Assembly: GCA_023053575.1 (NCBI GenBank)
Contig: JAKZAP010000078.1
Location: 124,001 to 188,000 of the forward strand
DNA length: 64,000 bases
Reading direction: 5' to 3'
From: Branchinecta lynchi
Lineage: Eukaryota; Arthropoda; Branchiopoda; Anostraca; Branchinectidae
Shown in pieces: positions 41,301-52,995 of the stretch. The notes beneath the pieces are model-generated. The model did not search any database. It was not told the DNA's origin and was given only the letters and a program-made list of their open reading frames with translations. Made by a program: the position numbers and the translations under genes. The number at the start of each line of letters is the position of its first letter. Within the stretch, counting starts at the first letter, position 1.

Positions 41301-44168
41301 ACAAACCTTGCGGGAAAACTAACCTTGTGGGAAAACAAACCCTGCGGGAAAACCAACCTTGGGGGAAAACAAAGCTTGTGGGAAAACAAACCTTGTGGGA
41401 AAACCAACCTAGTGGGAAAAACAACCTAGTGGGAAAACAAACCTTGTGAGAAAACAAACCTTGTGGGAAAACCAACCTCATGGGGAAAGCAACCCTGCGG
41501 GAAAACCAACCTTGTGGAAAAACCAACCTTGTGGGAAAACCAACCTTGTGGGAAAGCGAACCTTTTGGGAAAACCAACACAGTGGGAAAACAAACCTTGT
41601 GGGAAAACAAACCTTGTGGGGAAACAAACCTTGCGGGAAAACTAACCTTGTGGGAAAACAAACCCTGCGGGAAAACCAACCTTGTGGGAAAACCAACCTT
41701 GTGGGGAAACAAACCTTTCGGGAAAACCAACCTTGTGGGAAAACAAACCTTGCGGGAAAACTAACCTTGTGGGAAAACAAACCCTGCGGGAAAACCAACC
41801 TTGTGGGAAAACCAACCTTGTGGGGAAACAAACCTTTCGGGAAAACCAACCTTGTGGGAAAACAAACATTGTGTTAAATCAGACCTTGTGGGAAAACTAA
41901 CCTTGCGGGAAAACCAACCTTGTGGGAAAACCAACCTTATGGGAAAACCAACCTTGCGGGAAAACCAACCTTGGGGGAAAACAAACCTTGTGGGTAAACA
42001 AACCTTGTGGGAAAACAAACCTTGTGGGAAAACCAACCTAGTGGGAAAACAAACCTTGTGAGAAAACAAACCTTGTGGGAAAACCAACCTTATGGGGAAA
42101 CAAACCCTGCGGGAAAACCAACCTTGTGGGAAAACCAACCTTGCGGGAAAGCGAACCTTTTGGGAAAACCAACACAGTGGGAAAACAAACCTTGTGAGAA
42201 AACAATCCTTGTGGGAAAACAAACCTTGTGGGGAAACAAACCTTGTGGGGAAACCAACCTTGGGGGAAACCAAACCTTGTGAGAAAACAAACCTTGTGGG
42301 GAAACAAACCTAGTGGGAAAACAAACCTTGTGAGAAAACAAACCTTGTGAGAAAACAAACCTTGTGGGGAAACAAACCTAGTGGGAAAACAAACCTTGTG
42401 AGAAAACAAACCTTGTGGGAAAACCAACCTTGCGGGAAAGCGAACCTTGCGGGAAAGCGAACCTCTTGGGAAAACCAACACAGTGGGAAAACAAACCTTG
42501 TGAGAAAACAATCCTTGTGGGAAAACAAACCTTGTGGGGAAACAAACCTTGTGGGGAAACGAACCTTGTGGGAAAACTAACCTTGTGGGAAAACAAACCT
42601 TGCGGGAAAACTAACCTTGTGGGAAAACAAACCCTGCGGGAAAACCAGCCTTGTGGGAAAACCAACCTTGTGGGGAAACAAACCTTTCGGGAAAACCAAC
42701 CTTGTGGGAAAACAAACCTTGTGAGAAAACAAACATTGTGGGGAAACAAACCTTGTGGGAAAACCAGCCTTGCGGGAAAGCGAACCTTTTGGGAAAACCA
42801 ACCTTATGGGGAAAGCAACCCTGCGGGAAAACCAACCTTGTGGGAAAACCAACCTTGTGGGAAAACCAACCTTTTGGGAAAGCGAACCTTTTGGGAAAAC
42901 CAACACAGTGGGAAAACAAACCTTGTGGGAAAACAAACCTTGTGGGGAAACAAACCTTGCGGGAAAACTAACCTTGTGGGAAAACAAACCCTGCGGGAAA
43001 ACCAACCTTGTGGGAAAACCAACCTTGTGGGGAAACAAACCTTTCGGGAAAACCAACCTTGTGGGAAAACAAACCTTGTGGGAAAACAAACCTTGTGGGG
43101 AAACAAACCTTGTGGGAAAACCAACCTTGCGGGAAAGCGAACCTTTTGGGAAAACCAACACAGTGGGAAAACAAACCTTGTGGGTAAACTAACCTTGCGG
43201 GAAAACCAACCTTGGGGGAAAACAAAGCTTGTGGGAAAACAAACCTTGTGGGAAAACCAACCTAGTGGGAAAAACAACCTTGGGGGAAAACAAAGCTTGT
43301 GGGAAAACAAACCTTGTGGGAAAACCAACCTAGTGGGAAAACCAACCTAGTGGGAAAACAAACCTTGTGAGAAAACAAACCTTGTGGGAAAACCAACCTT
43401 ATGGGGAAAGCAACCCTGCGGGAAAACCAACCTTGTGGGAAAACCAACCTTGTGGGAAAGCGAACCTTTTGGGAAAACCAACACAGTGGGAAAACAAACC
43501 TTGTGGGGAAACAAACCTTGCGGGAAAACTAACCTTGTGGGAAAACAAACCCTGCGGGAAAACCAACCTTGGGGGAAAACCAACCTTGCGGGAAAGCGAA
43601 CCTTTTGGGAAAACCAACACAGTGGGAAAACAAACCTTGTGAGAAAACAATCCTTGTGGGAAAACAAACCTTGTGGGGAAACAAACCTTGTGGGGAAACA
43701 AACCTTGTGGGAAAACTAACCTTGTGGGAAAACAAACCTTGCGGGAAAACTAACCTTGTGGGAAAACAAACACTGCGGGAAAACAAACCTTGTGGGAAAA
43801 CCAACCTTATGGGGAAAGCAACCCTGCGGGAAAACCAACCTTGTGGGAAAACCAACCTTGTGGGAAAACCAACCTTGTGGGAAAGCGAACCTTTTGGGAA
43901 AACCAACACAGTGGGAAAACAAACATTATGGGAAAACAAACCTTGCGGGAAAACTAACCTTGTGGGAAAACAAACCCTGCGGGAAAACAAACCTTGTGGG
44001 AAAACCAACCTTGTGGGGAAACAAACCTTTCTGGAAAACCAACCTTGTGGCAAAACAAACCTTGTGGAAAAACCAACCTTGTGGGAAAACCAACCTTGTG
44101 GGAAAGCGAACCTTTTGGGAAAACCAACACAGTGGGAAAACAAACCTTGTGGGAAAACAAACCTTGTG

Positions 44169-46890
44169 GGGAAACAAACCTTGCGGGAAAACTAACCTTG
44201 TGGGAAAACAAACCCTGCGGGAAAACCAACCTTGTGGGAAAACCAACCTTGTGGGGAAACAAAACTTTCGGGAAAACCAACCTTGTGGGAAAACAAACCT
44301 TGCGGGAAAACTAACCTTGTGGGAAAACAAACCCTGCGGGAAAACCAACCTTGTGGGAAAACCAACCTTGTGGGGAAACAAACCTTTCGGGAAAACCAAC
44401 CTTGTGGGAAAACAAACATTGTGTTAAATCAGACCTTGTGGGAAAACTAACCTTGCGGGAAAACCAACCTTGTGGGAAAACCAACCTTATGGGAAAACCA
44501 ACCTTGCGGGAAAACCAACCTTGGGGGAAAATAAACCTTGTGGGTAAACAAACCTTGTGGGAAAACAAACCTTGTGGGAAAACCAACCTAGTGGGAAGAC
44601 AAACCTTGTGAGAAAACAAACCTTGTGGGAAAACCAACCTTATGGGGAAACAAACCCTGCGGGAAAACCAACCTTGTGGGAAAACCAACCTTGCGGGAAA
44701 GCGAACCTTTTGGGAAAACCAACACAGTGGGAAAACAAACCTTGTGAGAAAACAATCCTTGTGGGAAAACAAACCTTGTGGGGAAACAAACATTGTGGGG
44801 AAACCAACCTTGGGGGAAAACAAACCTTGTGAGAAAACAAACCTTGTGGGGAAACATACCTAGTGGGAAAACAAACCTTGTGAGAAAACAAACCTTGTGG
44901 GAAAACCAACCTTGCGGGAAAGCGAACCTTGCGGGAAAGCGAACCTTTTGGGAAAACCAACACAGTGGTAAAACAAACCTTGTGAGAAAACAATCCTTGT
45001 GGGAAAACAAACCTTGTGGGGAAACCAACCTTGCGGGAAAACCAACCTTTGGGGAAAACAATCCTTGTGGGAAAACAAACCTTGTGGGAAAACAAACCTT
45101 GTGGGAAAACAAACCTTGTGAGAAAACAAACCTTGTGGGGAAACAAACCTAGTGGGAAAACAAACCTTGTGAGAAAACAAACCTTGTGGGAAAACCAACC
45201 TTGCGGGAAAGCGAACCTTGCGGGAAAGCGAACCTCTTGAAAACCAACACAGTGGGAAAACAAACCTTGTGAGAAAACAATCCTTGTGGGAAAACAAACC
45301 TTGTGGGGAAACAAACCTTGTGGGGAAACGAACCTTGTGGGAAAACTAACCTTGTGGGAAAACAAACCTTGCGGGAAAACTAACCTTGTGGGAAAACAAA
45401 CCCTGCGGGAAAACCAGCCTTGTGGGAAAACCAACCTTGTGGGGAAACAAACCTTTCGGGAAAACCAACCTTGTGGGAAAACAAACCTTGTGAGAAAACA
45501 AACATTGTGGGAAAACAAACCTTGTGGGGAAACAAACCTTGCGGGAAAACTAACCTTGTGGGAAAACAAACCCTGCGGGAAAACCAACCTTGTGGGAAAA
45601 CCAACCTTGTGGGGAAACAAAACTTTCGGGAAAACCAACCTTGTGGGAAAACAAACCTTGCGGGAAAACTAACCTTGTGGGAAAACAAACCCTGCGGGAA
45701 AACCAACCTTGTGGGAAAACCAACCTTGTGGGGAAACAAACCTTTCGGGAAAACCAACCTTGTGGGAAAACAAACATTGTGTTAAATCAGACCTTGTGGG
45801 AAAACTAACCTTGCGGGAAAACCAACCTTGTGGGAAAACCAACCTTATGGGAAAACCAACCTTGCGGGAAAACCAACCTTGGGGGAAAATAAACCTTGTG
45901 GGTAAACAAACCTTGTGGGAAAAAAAACCTTGTGGGAAAACCAACCTAGTGGGAAGACAAACCTTGTGAGAAAACAAACCTTGTGGGAAAACCAACCTTA
46001 TGGGGAAACAAACCCTGCGGGAAAACCAACCTTGTGGGAAAACCAACCTTGCGGGAAAGCGAACCTTTTGGGAAAACCAACACAGTGGGAAAACAAACCT
46101 TGTGAGAAAACAATCCTTGTGGGAAAACAAACCTTGTGGGGAAACAAACATTGTGGGGAAACCAACCTTGGGGGAAAACAAACCTTGTGAGAAAACAAAC
46201 CTTGTGGGGAAACATACCTAGTGGGAAAACAAACCTTGTGAGAAAACAAACCTTGTGGGAAAACCAACCTTGCGGGAAAGCGAACCTTGCGGGAAAGCGA
46301 ACCTTTTGGGAAAACCAACACAGTGGTAAAACAAACCTTGTGAGAAAACAATCCTTGTGGGAAAAAAAACCTTGTGGGGAAACCAACCTTGCGGGAAAAC
46401 CAACCTTTGGGGAAAACAATCCTTGTGGGAAAACAAACCTTGTGGGAAAACAAACCTTGTGGGAAAACAAACCTTGTGAGAAAACAAACCTTGTGGGGAA
46501 ACAAACCTAGTGGGAAAACAAACCTTGTGAGAAAACAAACCTTGTGGGAAAACCAACCTTGCGGGAAAGCGAACCTTGCGGGAAAGCGAACCTCTTGAAA
46601 ACCAACACAGTGGGAAAACAAACCTTGTGAGAAAACAATCCTTGTGGGAAAACAAACCTTGTGGGGAAACAAACCTTGTGGGGAAACGAACCTTGTGGGA
46701 AAACTAACCTTGTGGGAAAACAAACCTTGCGGGAAAACTAACCTTGTGGGAAAACAAACCCTGCGGGAAAACCAGCCTTGTGGGAAAACCAACCTTGTGG
46801 GGAAACAAACCTTTCGGGAAAACCAACCTTGTGGGAAAACAAACCTTGTGAGAAAACAAACATTGTGGGAAAACAAACCTTGTGGGGAAA
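44169..46890 (+). repeat. Nested 1358-bp tandem duplication (second pair)
   Basis: Same structure as the pair at 38.58-41.30 kb, shifted by 5589 bp: copies at about 44.17-45.53 and 45.53-46.89 kb, with the same 2-bp deletions at about 45238 and 46596. It shows that the 1358-bp duplication came before the 5.59-kb duplication. Confidence 0.85.
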
Positions 46891-49800
46891 CAAACCTTGC
46901 GGGAAAACTAACCTTGTGGGAAAACAAACCCTGCGGGAAAACCAACCTTGGGGGAAAACAAAGCTTGTGGGAAAACAAACCTTGTGGGAAAACCAACCTA
47001 GTGGGAAAAACAACCTAGTGGGAAAACAAACCTTGTGAGAAAACAAACCTTGTGGGAAAACCAACCTCATGGGGAAAGCAACCCTGCGGGAAAACCAACC
47101 TTGTGGAAAAACCAACCTTGTGGGAAAACCAACCTTGTGGGAAAGCGAACCTTTTGGGAAAACCAACACAGTGGGAAAACAAACCTTGTGGGAAAACAAA
47201 CCTTGTGGGGAAACAAACCTTGCGGGAAAACTAACCTTGTGGGAAAACAAACCCTGCGGGAAAACCAACCTTGTGGGAAAACCAACCTTGTGGGGAAACA
47301 AACCTTTCGGGAAAACCAACCTTGTGGGAAAACAAACCTTGCGGGAAAACTAACCTTGTGGGAAAACAAACCCTGCGGGAAAACCAACCTTGTGGGAAAA
47401 CCAACCTTGTGGGGAAACAAACCTTTCGGGAAAACCAACCTTGTGGGAAAACAAACATTGTGTTAAATCAGACCTTGTGGGAAAACTAACCTTGCGGGAA
47501 AACCAACCTTGTGGGAAAACCAACCTTATGGGAAAACCAACCTTGCGGGAAAACCAACCTTGGGGGAAAACAAACCTTGTGGGTAAACAAACCTTGTGGG
47601 AAAACAAACCTTGTGGGAAAACCAACCTAGTGGGAAAACAAACCTTGTGAGAAAACAAACCTTGTGGGAAAACCAACCTTATGGGGAAACAAACCCTGCG
47701 GGAAAACCAACCTTGTGGGAAAACCAACCTTGCGGGAAAGCGAACCTTTTGGGAAAACCAACACAGTGGGAAAACAAACCTTGTGAGAAAACAATCCTTG
47801 TGGGAAAACAAACCTTGTGGGGAAACAAACCTTGTGGGGAAACCAACCTTGGGGGAAACCAAACCTTGTGAGAAAACAAACCTTGTGGGGAAACAAACCT
47901 AGTGGGAAAACAAACCTTGTGAGAAAACAAACCTTGTGAGAAAACAAACCTTGTGGGGAAACAAACCTAGTGGGAAAACAAACCTTGTGAGAAAACAAAC
48001 CTTGTGGGAAAACCAACCTTGCGGGAAAGCGAACCTTGCGGGAAAGCGAACCTCTTGGGAAAACCAACACAGTGGGAAAACAAACCTTGTGAGAAAACAA
48101 TCCTTGTGGGAAAACAAACCTTGTGGGGAAACAAACCTTGTGGGGAAACGAACCTTGTGGGAAAACTAACCTTGTGGGAAAACAAACCTTGCGGGAAAAC
48201 TAACCTTGTGGGAAAACAAACCCTGCGGGAAAACCAGCCTTGTGGGAAAACCAACCTTGTGGGGAAACAAACCTTTCGGGAAAACCAACCTTGTGGGAAA
48301 ACAAACCTTGTGAGAAAACAAACATTGTGGGGAAACAAACCTTGTGGGAAAACCAGCCTTGCGGGAAAGCGAACCTTTTGGGAAAACCAACCTTATGGGG
48401 AAAGCAACCCTGCGGGAAAACCAACCTTGTGGGAAAACCAACCTTGTGGGAAAACCAACCTTTTGGGAAAGCGAACCTTTTGGGAAAACCAACACAGTGG
48501 GAAAACAAACCTTGTGGGAAAACAAACCTTGTGGGGAAACAAACCTTGCGGGAAAACTAACCTTGTGGGAAAACAAACCCTGCGGGAAAACCAACCTTGT
48601 GGGAAAACCAACCTTGTGGGGAAACAAACCTTTCGGGAAAACCAACCTTGTGGGAAAACAAACCTTGTGGGAAAACAAACCTTGTGGGGAAACAAACCTT
48701 GTGGGAAAACCAACCTTGCGGGAAAGCGAACCTTTTGGGAAAACCAACACAGTGGGAAAACAAACCTTGTGGGTAAACTAACCTTGCGGGAAAACCAACC
48801 TTGGGGGAAAACAAAGCTTGTGGGAAAACAAACCTTGTGGGAAAACCAACCTAGTGGGAAAAACAACCTTGGGGGAAAACAAAGCTTGTGGGAAAACAAA
48901 CCTTGTGGGAAAACCAACCTAGTGGGAAAACCAACCTAGTGGGAAAACAAACCTTGTGAGAAAACAAACCTTGTGGGAAAACCAACCTTATGGGGAAAGC
49001 AACCCTGCGGGAAAACCAACCTTGTGGGAAAACCAACCTTGTGGGAAAGCGAACCTTTTGGGAAAACCAACACAGTGGGAAAACAAACCTTGTGGGGAAA
49101 CAAACCTTGCGGGAAAACTAACCTTGTGGGAAAACAAACCCTGCGGGAAAACCAACCTTGGGGGAAAACCAACCTTGCGGGAAAGCGAACCTTTTGGGAA
49201 AACCAACACAGTGGGAAAACAAACCTTGTGAGAAAACAATCCTTGTGGGAAAACAAACCTTGTGGGGAAACAAACCTTGTGGGGAAACAAACCTTGTGGG
49301 AAAACTAACCTTGTGGGAAAACAAACCTTGCGGGAAAACTAACCTTGTGGGAAAACAAACACTGCGGGAAAACAAACCTTGTGGGAAAACCAACCTTATG
49401 GGGAAAGCAACCCTGCGGGAAAACCAACCTTGTGGGAAAACCAACCTTGTGGGAAAACCAACCTTGTGGGAAAGCGAACCTTTTGGGAAAACCAACACAG
49501 TGGGAAAACAAACATTATGGGAAAACAAACCTTGCGGGAAAACTAACCTTGTGGGAAAACAAACCCTGCGGGAAAACAAACCTTGTGGGAAAACCAACCT
49601 TGTGGGGAAACAAACCTTTCTGGAAAACCAACCTTGTGGCAAAACAAACCTTGTGGGAAAACAAACCTTGTGGGAAAACAAACCTTGTGGGAAAACAAAC
49701 CTTGTGAGAAAACAAACCTTGTGGGGAAACAAACCTAGTGAGAAAACATACCTTGTGAGAAAACAAACCTTGTGGGAAAACCAACCTTGCGGGAAAGCGA

Positions 49801-52156
49801 ACCTCTTGGGAAAACCAACACAGTGGGAAAACAAACCTTGTGAGAAAACAATCCTTGTGGGAAAACAAACCTTGTGGGGAAACAAACCTTGTGGGGAAAC
49901 AAACCTTGTGGGAAAACTAACCTTGTGGGAAAACAAACCTTGCGGGAAAACTAACCTTGTGGGAAAACAAATCCTGCGGGAAAACCAGCCTTCTGGGAAA
50001 ACCAACCTTGTGGGGAAACAAACCTTTCGGGAAAACCAACCTTGTGGGAAAACAAACCTTGTGAGAAAACAAACATTGTGGGGAAACAAACCTTGCGGGA
50101 AAACTAACCTTGTGGGAAAACAAACCCTGCGGGAAAACCAACCTTGGGGGAAAACAAAGCTTGTGGGAAAACAAACCTTGTGGGAAAACCAACCTAGTGG
50201 GAAAAACAACCTAGTGGGAAAACAAACCTTGTGAGAAAACAAACCTTGTGGGAAAACCAACCTTATAGGGAAAGCAACCCTGCGGGAAAACCAACCTTGT
50301 GCGAAAACCAACCTTGTGGGAAAACCAACCTTGTGGGAAAGCGAACCTTTTGGGAAAACCAACACAGTGGGAAAACAAACCTTGTGGGAAAACAGACCTT
50401 GTGGGGAAACAAACCTTGCGGGAAAACTAACCTTGTGGGAAAACAAACCCTGCGGGAAAACCAACCTTGTGGGAAAACCAACCTTGTGGGGAAACAAACC
50501 TTTCGGGAAAACCAACCTTGTGGGAAAACAAACCTTGCGGGAAAACTAACCTTGTGGGAAAACAAACCCTGCGGGAAAACCAACCTTGTGGGAAAACCAA
50601 CCTTGTGGGGAAACAAACCTTTCGGGAAAACCAGCCTTGTGGGAAAACAAACATTGTGTTAAATCAGACCTTGTGGGAAAACTAACCTTGCGGGAAAACC
50701 AACCTTGTGGGAAAACCAACCTTATGGGAAAACCAACCTTGCGGGAAAACCAACCTTGGGGGAAAACAAACCTTGTGGGTAAACAAACCTTGTGGGAAAA
50801 CAAACCTTGTGGGAAAACCAACCTAGTGGGAAAACAAACCTTGTGAGAAAACAAACCTTGTGGGAAAACCAACCTTATGGGGAAACAAACCCTGCGGGAA
50901 AACCAACCTTGTGGGAAAACCAACCTTGCGGGAAAGCGAACCTTTTGGGAAAACCAACACAGTGGGAAAACAAACCTTGTGAGAAAACAATCCTTGTGGG
51001 AAAACAAACCTTGTGGGGAAACAAACCTTGTGGGGAAACAAACCTTGTGGGAAAACTAACCTTGTGGGAAAACAAACCTTGCGGGAAAACTAACCTTGTG
51101 GGAAAACAAACCCTGCGGGAAAACAAACCTTGTGGGAAAACCAACCTTGTGGGGAAACAAACCTTTCTGGAAAACCAACCTTGTGGCAAAACAAACCTTG
51201 TGGGAAAACAAACCTTGTGGGAAAACAAACCTTGTGGGAAAACAAACCTTGTGAGAAAACAAACCTTGTGGGGAAACAAACCTAGTGGGAAAACAAACCT
51301 TTTGAGAAAACAAACCTTGTGGGAAAACCAACCTTGCGGGAAAGCGAACCTTGCGGGAAAGCGAACCTCTTGGGAAAACCAACACAGTGGGAAAACAAAC
51401 CTTGTGAGAAAACAATCCTTGTGGGAAAACAAACCTTGTGGGGAAACAAACCTTGTGGGGAAACAAACCTTGTGGGAAAACAAACCTTGTGAGAAAACAA
51501 ACCTTGTGGGGAAACAAACCTAGTGGGAAAACAAACCTTGTGAGAAAACAAACCTTGTGGGAAAACCAACCTTGCGGGAAAGCGAACCTTGCGGGAATGC
51601 GAACCTCTTGGGAAAACCAACACAGTGGGAAAACAAACCTTGTGAGAAAACAATCCTTGTGGGAAAACAAACCTTGTGGGGAAACAAACCTTGTGGGGAA
51701 ACAAACCTTGTGGGAAAACTAACCTTGTGGGAAAACAAACCTTGTGGGGAAACAAACCTTGTGGGGAAACAAACCTTGTGGGAAAACAAACCTTGTGAGA
51801 AAACAATCCTTGTGGGAAAACAAACCTTGTGGGGAAACAAACCTTGTGGGGAAACAAACCTTGTGGGGAGACAAACCTTGTGGGAAAACAAACCTTGTGG
51901 GAAAACCAACCTTATGGGGAAAGCAACCCTGCGGGAAAACCAACCTTGTGGGAAAACCAACCTTGTGGGAAAACCAACCTTGTGGGAAAGCGAACCTTTT
52001 GGGAAAACCAACACAGTGGGAAAACAAACCTTGTGGGAAAACAAACCTTGTGGGGAAACAAACCTTGCGGGAAAACTAACCTTGTGGGAAAACAAACCCT
52101 GCGGGAAAACCAACCTTGGGGGAAAACAAAGCTTGTGGGAAAACAAACCTTGTGGG

Positions 52157-52161
52157 AAAAC
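52157..52161. repeat. Target site duplication, left copy (AAAAC)
   Basis: AAAAC lies directly left of the LTR element and is repeated at 56994-56998. Removing the element and one copy restores an intact run of 17-bp units, which confirms the length of 5 bp, as usual for Ty3/Gypsy integration. Confidence 0.92.
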
Positions 52162-52544
52162 TGATAGGCTTTTGTGGGTCGGTTCCACTTTCCGACTATA
52201 AAACACGCCAGTGAATCTTCTGGAATGGTCCACAATCCCTATATATAAACCTTTTGCAACACAACGTTTAGAAAAACAAGAAGTGTATTATTTGACGGGT
52301 AATTCCTCTCGGATGGTAGATACAAAAACTTACTTTTTCTTAGGCTAATCCAAAGTGCCACCTGAACAGTCCAAGCGCTCGCTCACGTCTCACATATAAT
52401 TCATTTCACGAACCGGGCAACGAAATGCAATCCATTCAAAGAGAGCCTCGATAGCTCGAGGCAAACGTGTTCAGGTGGTCACTTTGGAAAATCAAAGTCA
52501 TTAGGGGTTGGCGTCATACGAGAGAAAAAGGAAATATCACAACA
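52162..52544 (-). repeat. 3' LTR
   Basis: 383 bp, identical by eye to 56611-56993. Termini are TG...CA on the coding strand. It contains a TATA-like box (TTTATATATA on the minus strand, 52240-52249). It also has a near-perfect inverted repeat in U3 (52349-52367 with 52469-52488) that encloses a small hairpin at 52446-52461. Its promoter points left, into the satellite. Confidence 0.95.
52240..52249 (-). promoter_or_regulatory. TATA-like box in 3' LTR
   Basis: TTTATATATA on the minus strand, about 78 bp before the LTR end. By analogy with other LTRs, transcription would start 25-30 bp further on, near 52212, and run outward into the minus strand of the satellite. Activity is not shown by sequence. 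Confidence 0.55.
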
Positions 52545-52559
52545 GTTCCTCCCTCCCAG
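52545..52559 (-). promoter_or_regulatory. Polypurine tract
   Basis: On the coding strand CTGGGAGGGAGGAAC abuts the 3' LTR. A purine run in this place is the usual plus-strand primer site of LTR retrotransposons. Confidence 0.85.
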
Positions 52560-52599
52560 TATGATGCCAACCTCTACAAACATAACACAATAATAACTT

Positions 52600-52995
52600 T
52601 CACTCTAAGAAGGGACCCCACTCCTCCATTTCTTGCAGTCGCCGCTCCAATTCTTCGACTTCCTGGTCGACCAATGTTTGCTCCGTCAATCCGGTAGTTT
52701 TTCTTCGCTTCCCCATTGGCTCGCCATCTTCAGCTTCATCGTGAACTTCCGCCTGAGCTTCTTCTTCGGTGACGAACTCCTCTATCAGCATGCATTCCAC
52801 TTCCTGTTGGATATCTGCTCCTTGATCGCTTGGCTGCCTTGGAGTTGGTTGCAGCCCATTAACGTAACCTTGATTCCTCTCGGAAGTTTTCTCCATACAA
52901 CAACTCGAATGGCGAGAACCCGGTTGCAGGGTGGCGAGTTTCCCGATATGCAAATAGCAAGAAGGGCAACATTTTGTCCCAGTTCTTAGTGTCAT
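52600..52995 (-). CDS. Residual 3' reading frame of the LTR element (truncated pol tail?)
   Basis: An open frame in another register than the integrase frame. Its first 45 codons overlap integrase and are probably a shadow. The independent part (about 52600-52858) is highly acidic, with a short basic patch (GKRRK) and a final heptad-like segment rich in E, L and Q (EVEELERRLQEMEEWG). I recognise no domain, and there is no RT or RNase H motif. The likeliest reading is the extreme C-terminus of the ancestral polyprotein left after an internal deletion that put it out of frame. Whether it is translated is unknown. Confidence 0.35.
   Translation of the reverse strand: MTLRTGTKCCPSCYLHIGKLATLQPGSRHSSCCMEKTSERNQGYVNGLQPTPRQPSDQGADIQQEVECMLIEEFVTEEEAQAEVHDEAEDGEPMGKRRKTTGLTEQTLVDQEVEELERRLQEMEEWGPFLE

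Larger units (their letters stand above)
38470..49650 (+). repeat. Tandem duplication inside satellite, 5.59-kb period (2 copies)
   Basis: Copy 1 is about 38.47-44.06 kb and copy 2 about 44.06-49.65 kb, offset 5589 bp in stretches near both ends (329 units less 4 bp). Both copies carry the same internal 1358-bp duplication and the same 2-bp deletions in a CTCTTG unit, so they were copied as a whole. Copies look almost identical, with rare single changes, such as AAAAAAAACC near 46364 against AAAACAAACC near 40775. Confidence 0.87.
1088..52161 (+). repeat. 17-bp satellite array, forward orientation (main block, 51 kb)
   Basis: About 3,000 tandem copies of a 17-bp unit close to AACCTTGTGGGAAAACA. 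Recurring variants include units with TTGCGGG, TTTCGGG, TTTTGGG, ACAGTGGG, TAGTGGG, TTGTGAG, CTCTTGGG, TTATGGGG, TTGGGGG, CCTGCGGG and TTTCTGG cores, and AAAGCGA or AAACAAT tails. Rare units are 15, 16 or 18 bp long, for example near 7530, 29622, 36266 and 39648. No stretch of unique sequence is seen inside the block. The unit lacks stop codons in all six frames, so long open frames occur on both strands; there is no sign that they are genes. The size suggests constitutive heterochromatin, possibly pericentromeric, which is inference only. Confidence 0.98.

Noticed and set aside
49118..50515. 465-codon minus-strand frame and 358-codon plus-strand frame (49158-50234) over the same DNA
   Set aside because: Opposite-strand frames over the same 17-bp units; a by-product of the repeat, not overlapping genes.
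1..52161. CRISPR-like array
   Set aside because: Units are directly adjacent with no unique spacers, and the setting is eukaryotic.
1088..52161. CENP-B box, which is also 17 bp
   Set aside because: Some units share TTCG or CGGG with the box, but the required TTCG, A and CGGG positions do not occur together with correct spacing on either strand.
51520..52233. 237-codon minus-strand frame starting in the 3' LTR and reading into satellite
   Set aside because: Its ATG lies only a few bases past the TATA box, probably before the transcription start; the rest is satellite.
52545..52858. Hidden reverse transcriptase between integrase and the 3' LTR
   Set aside because: Only 314 bp, no YxDD or other RT motif in any minus-strand frame, far too short.
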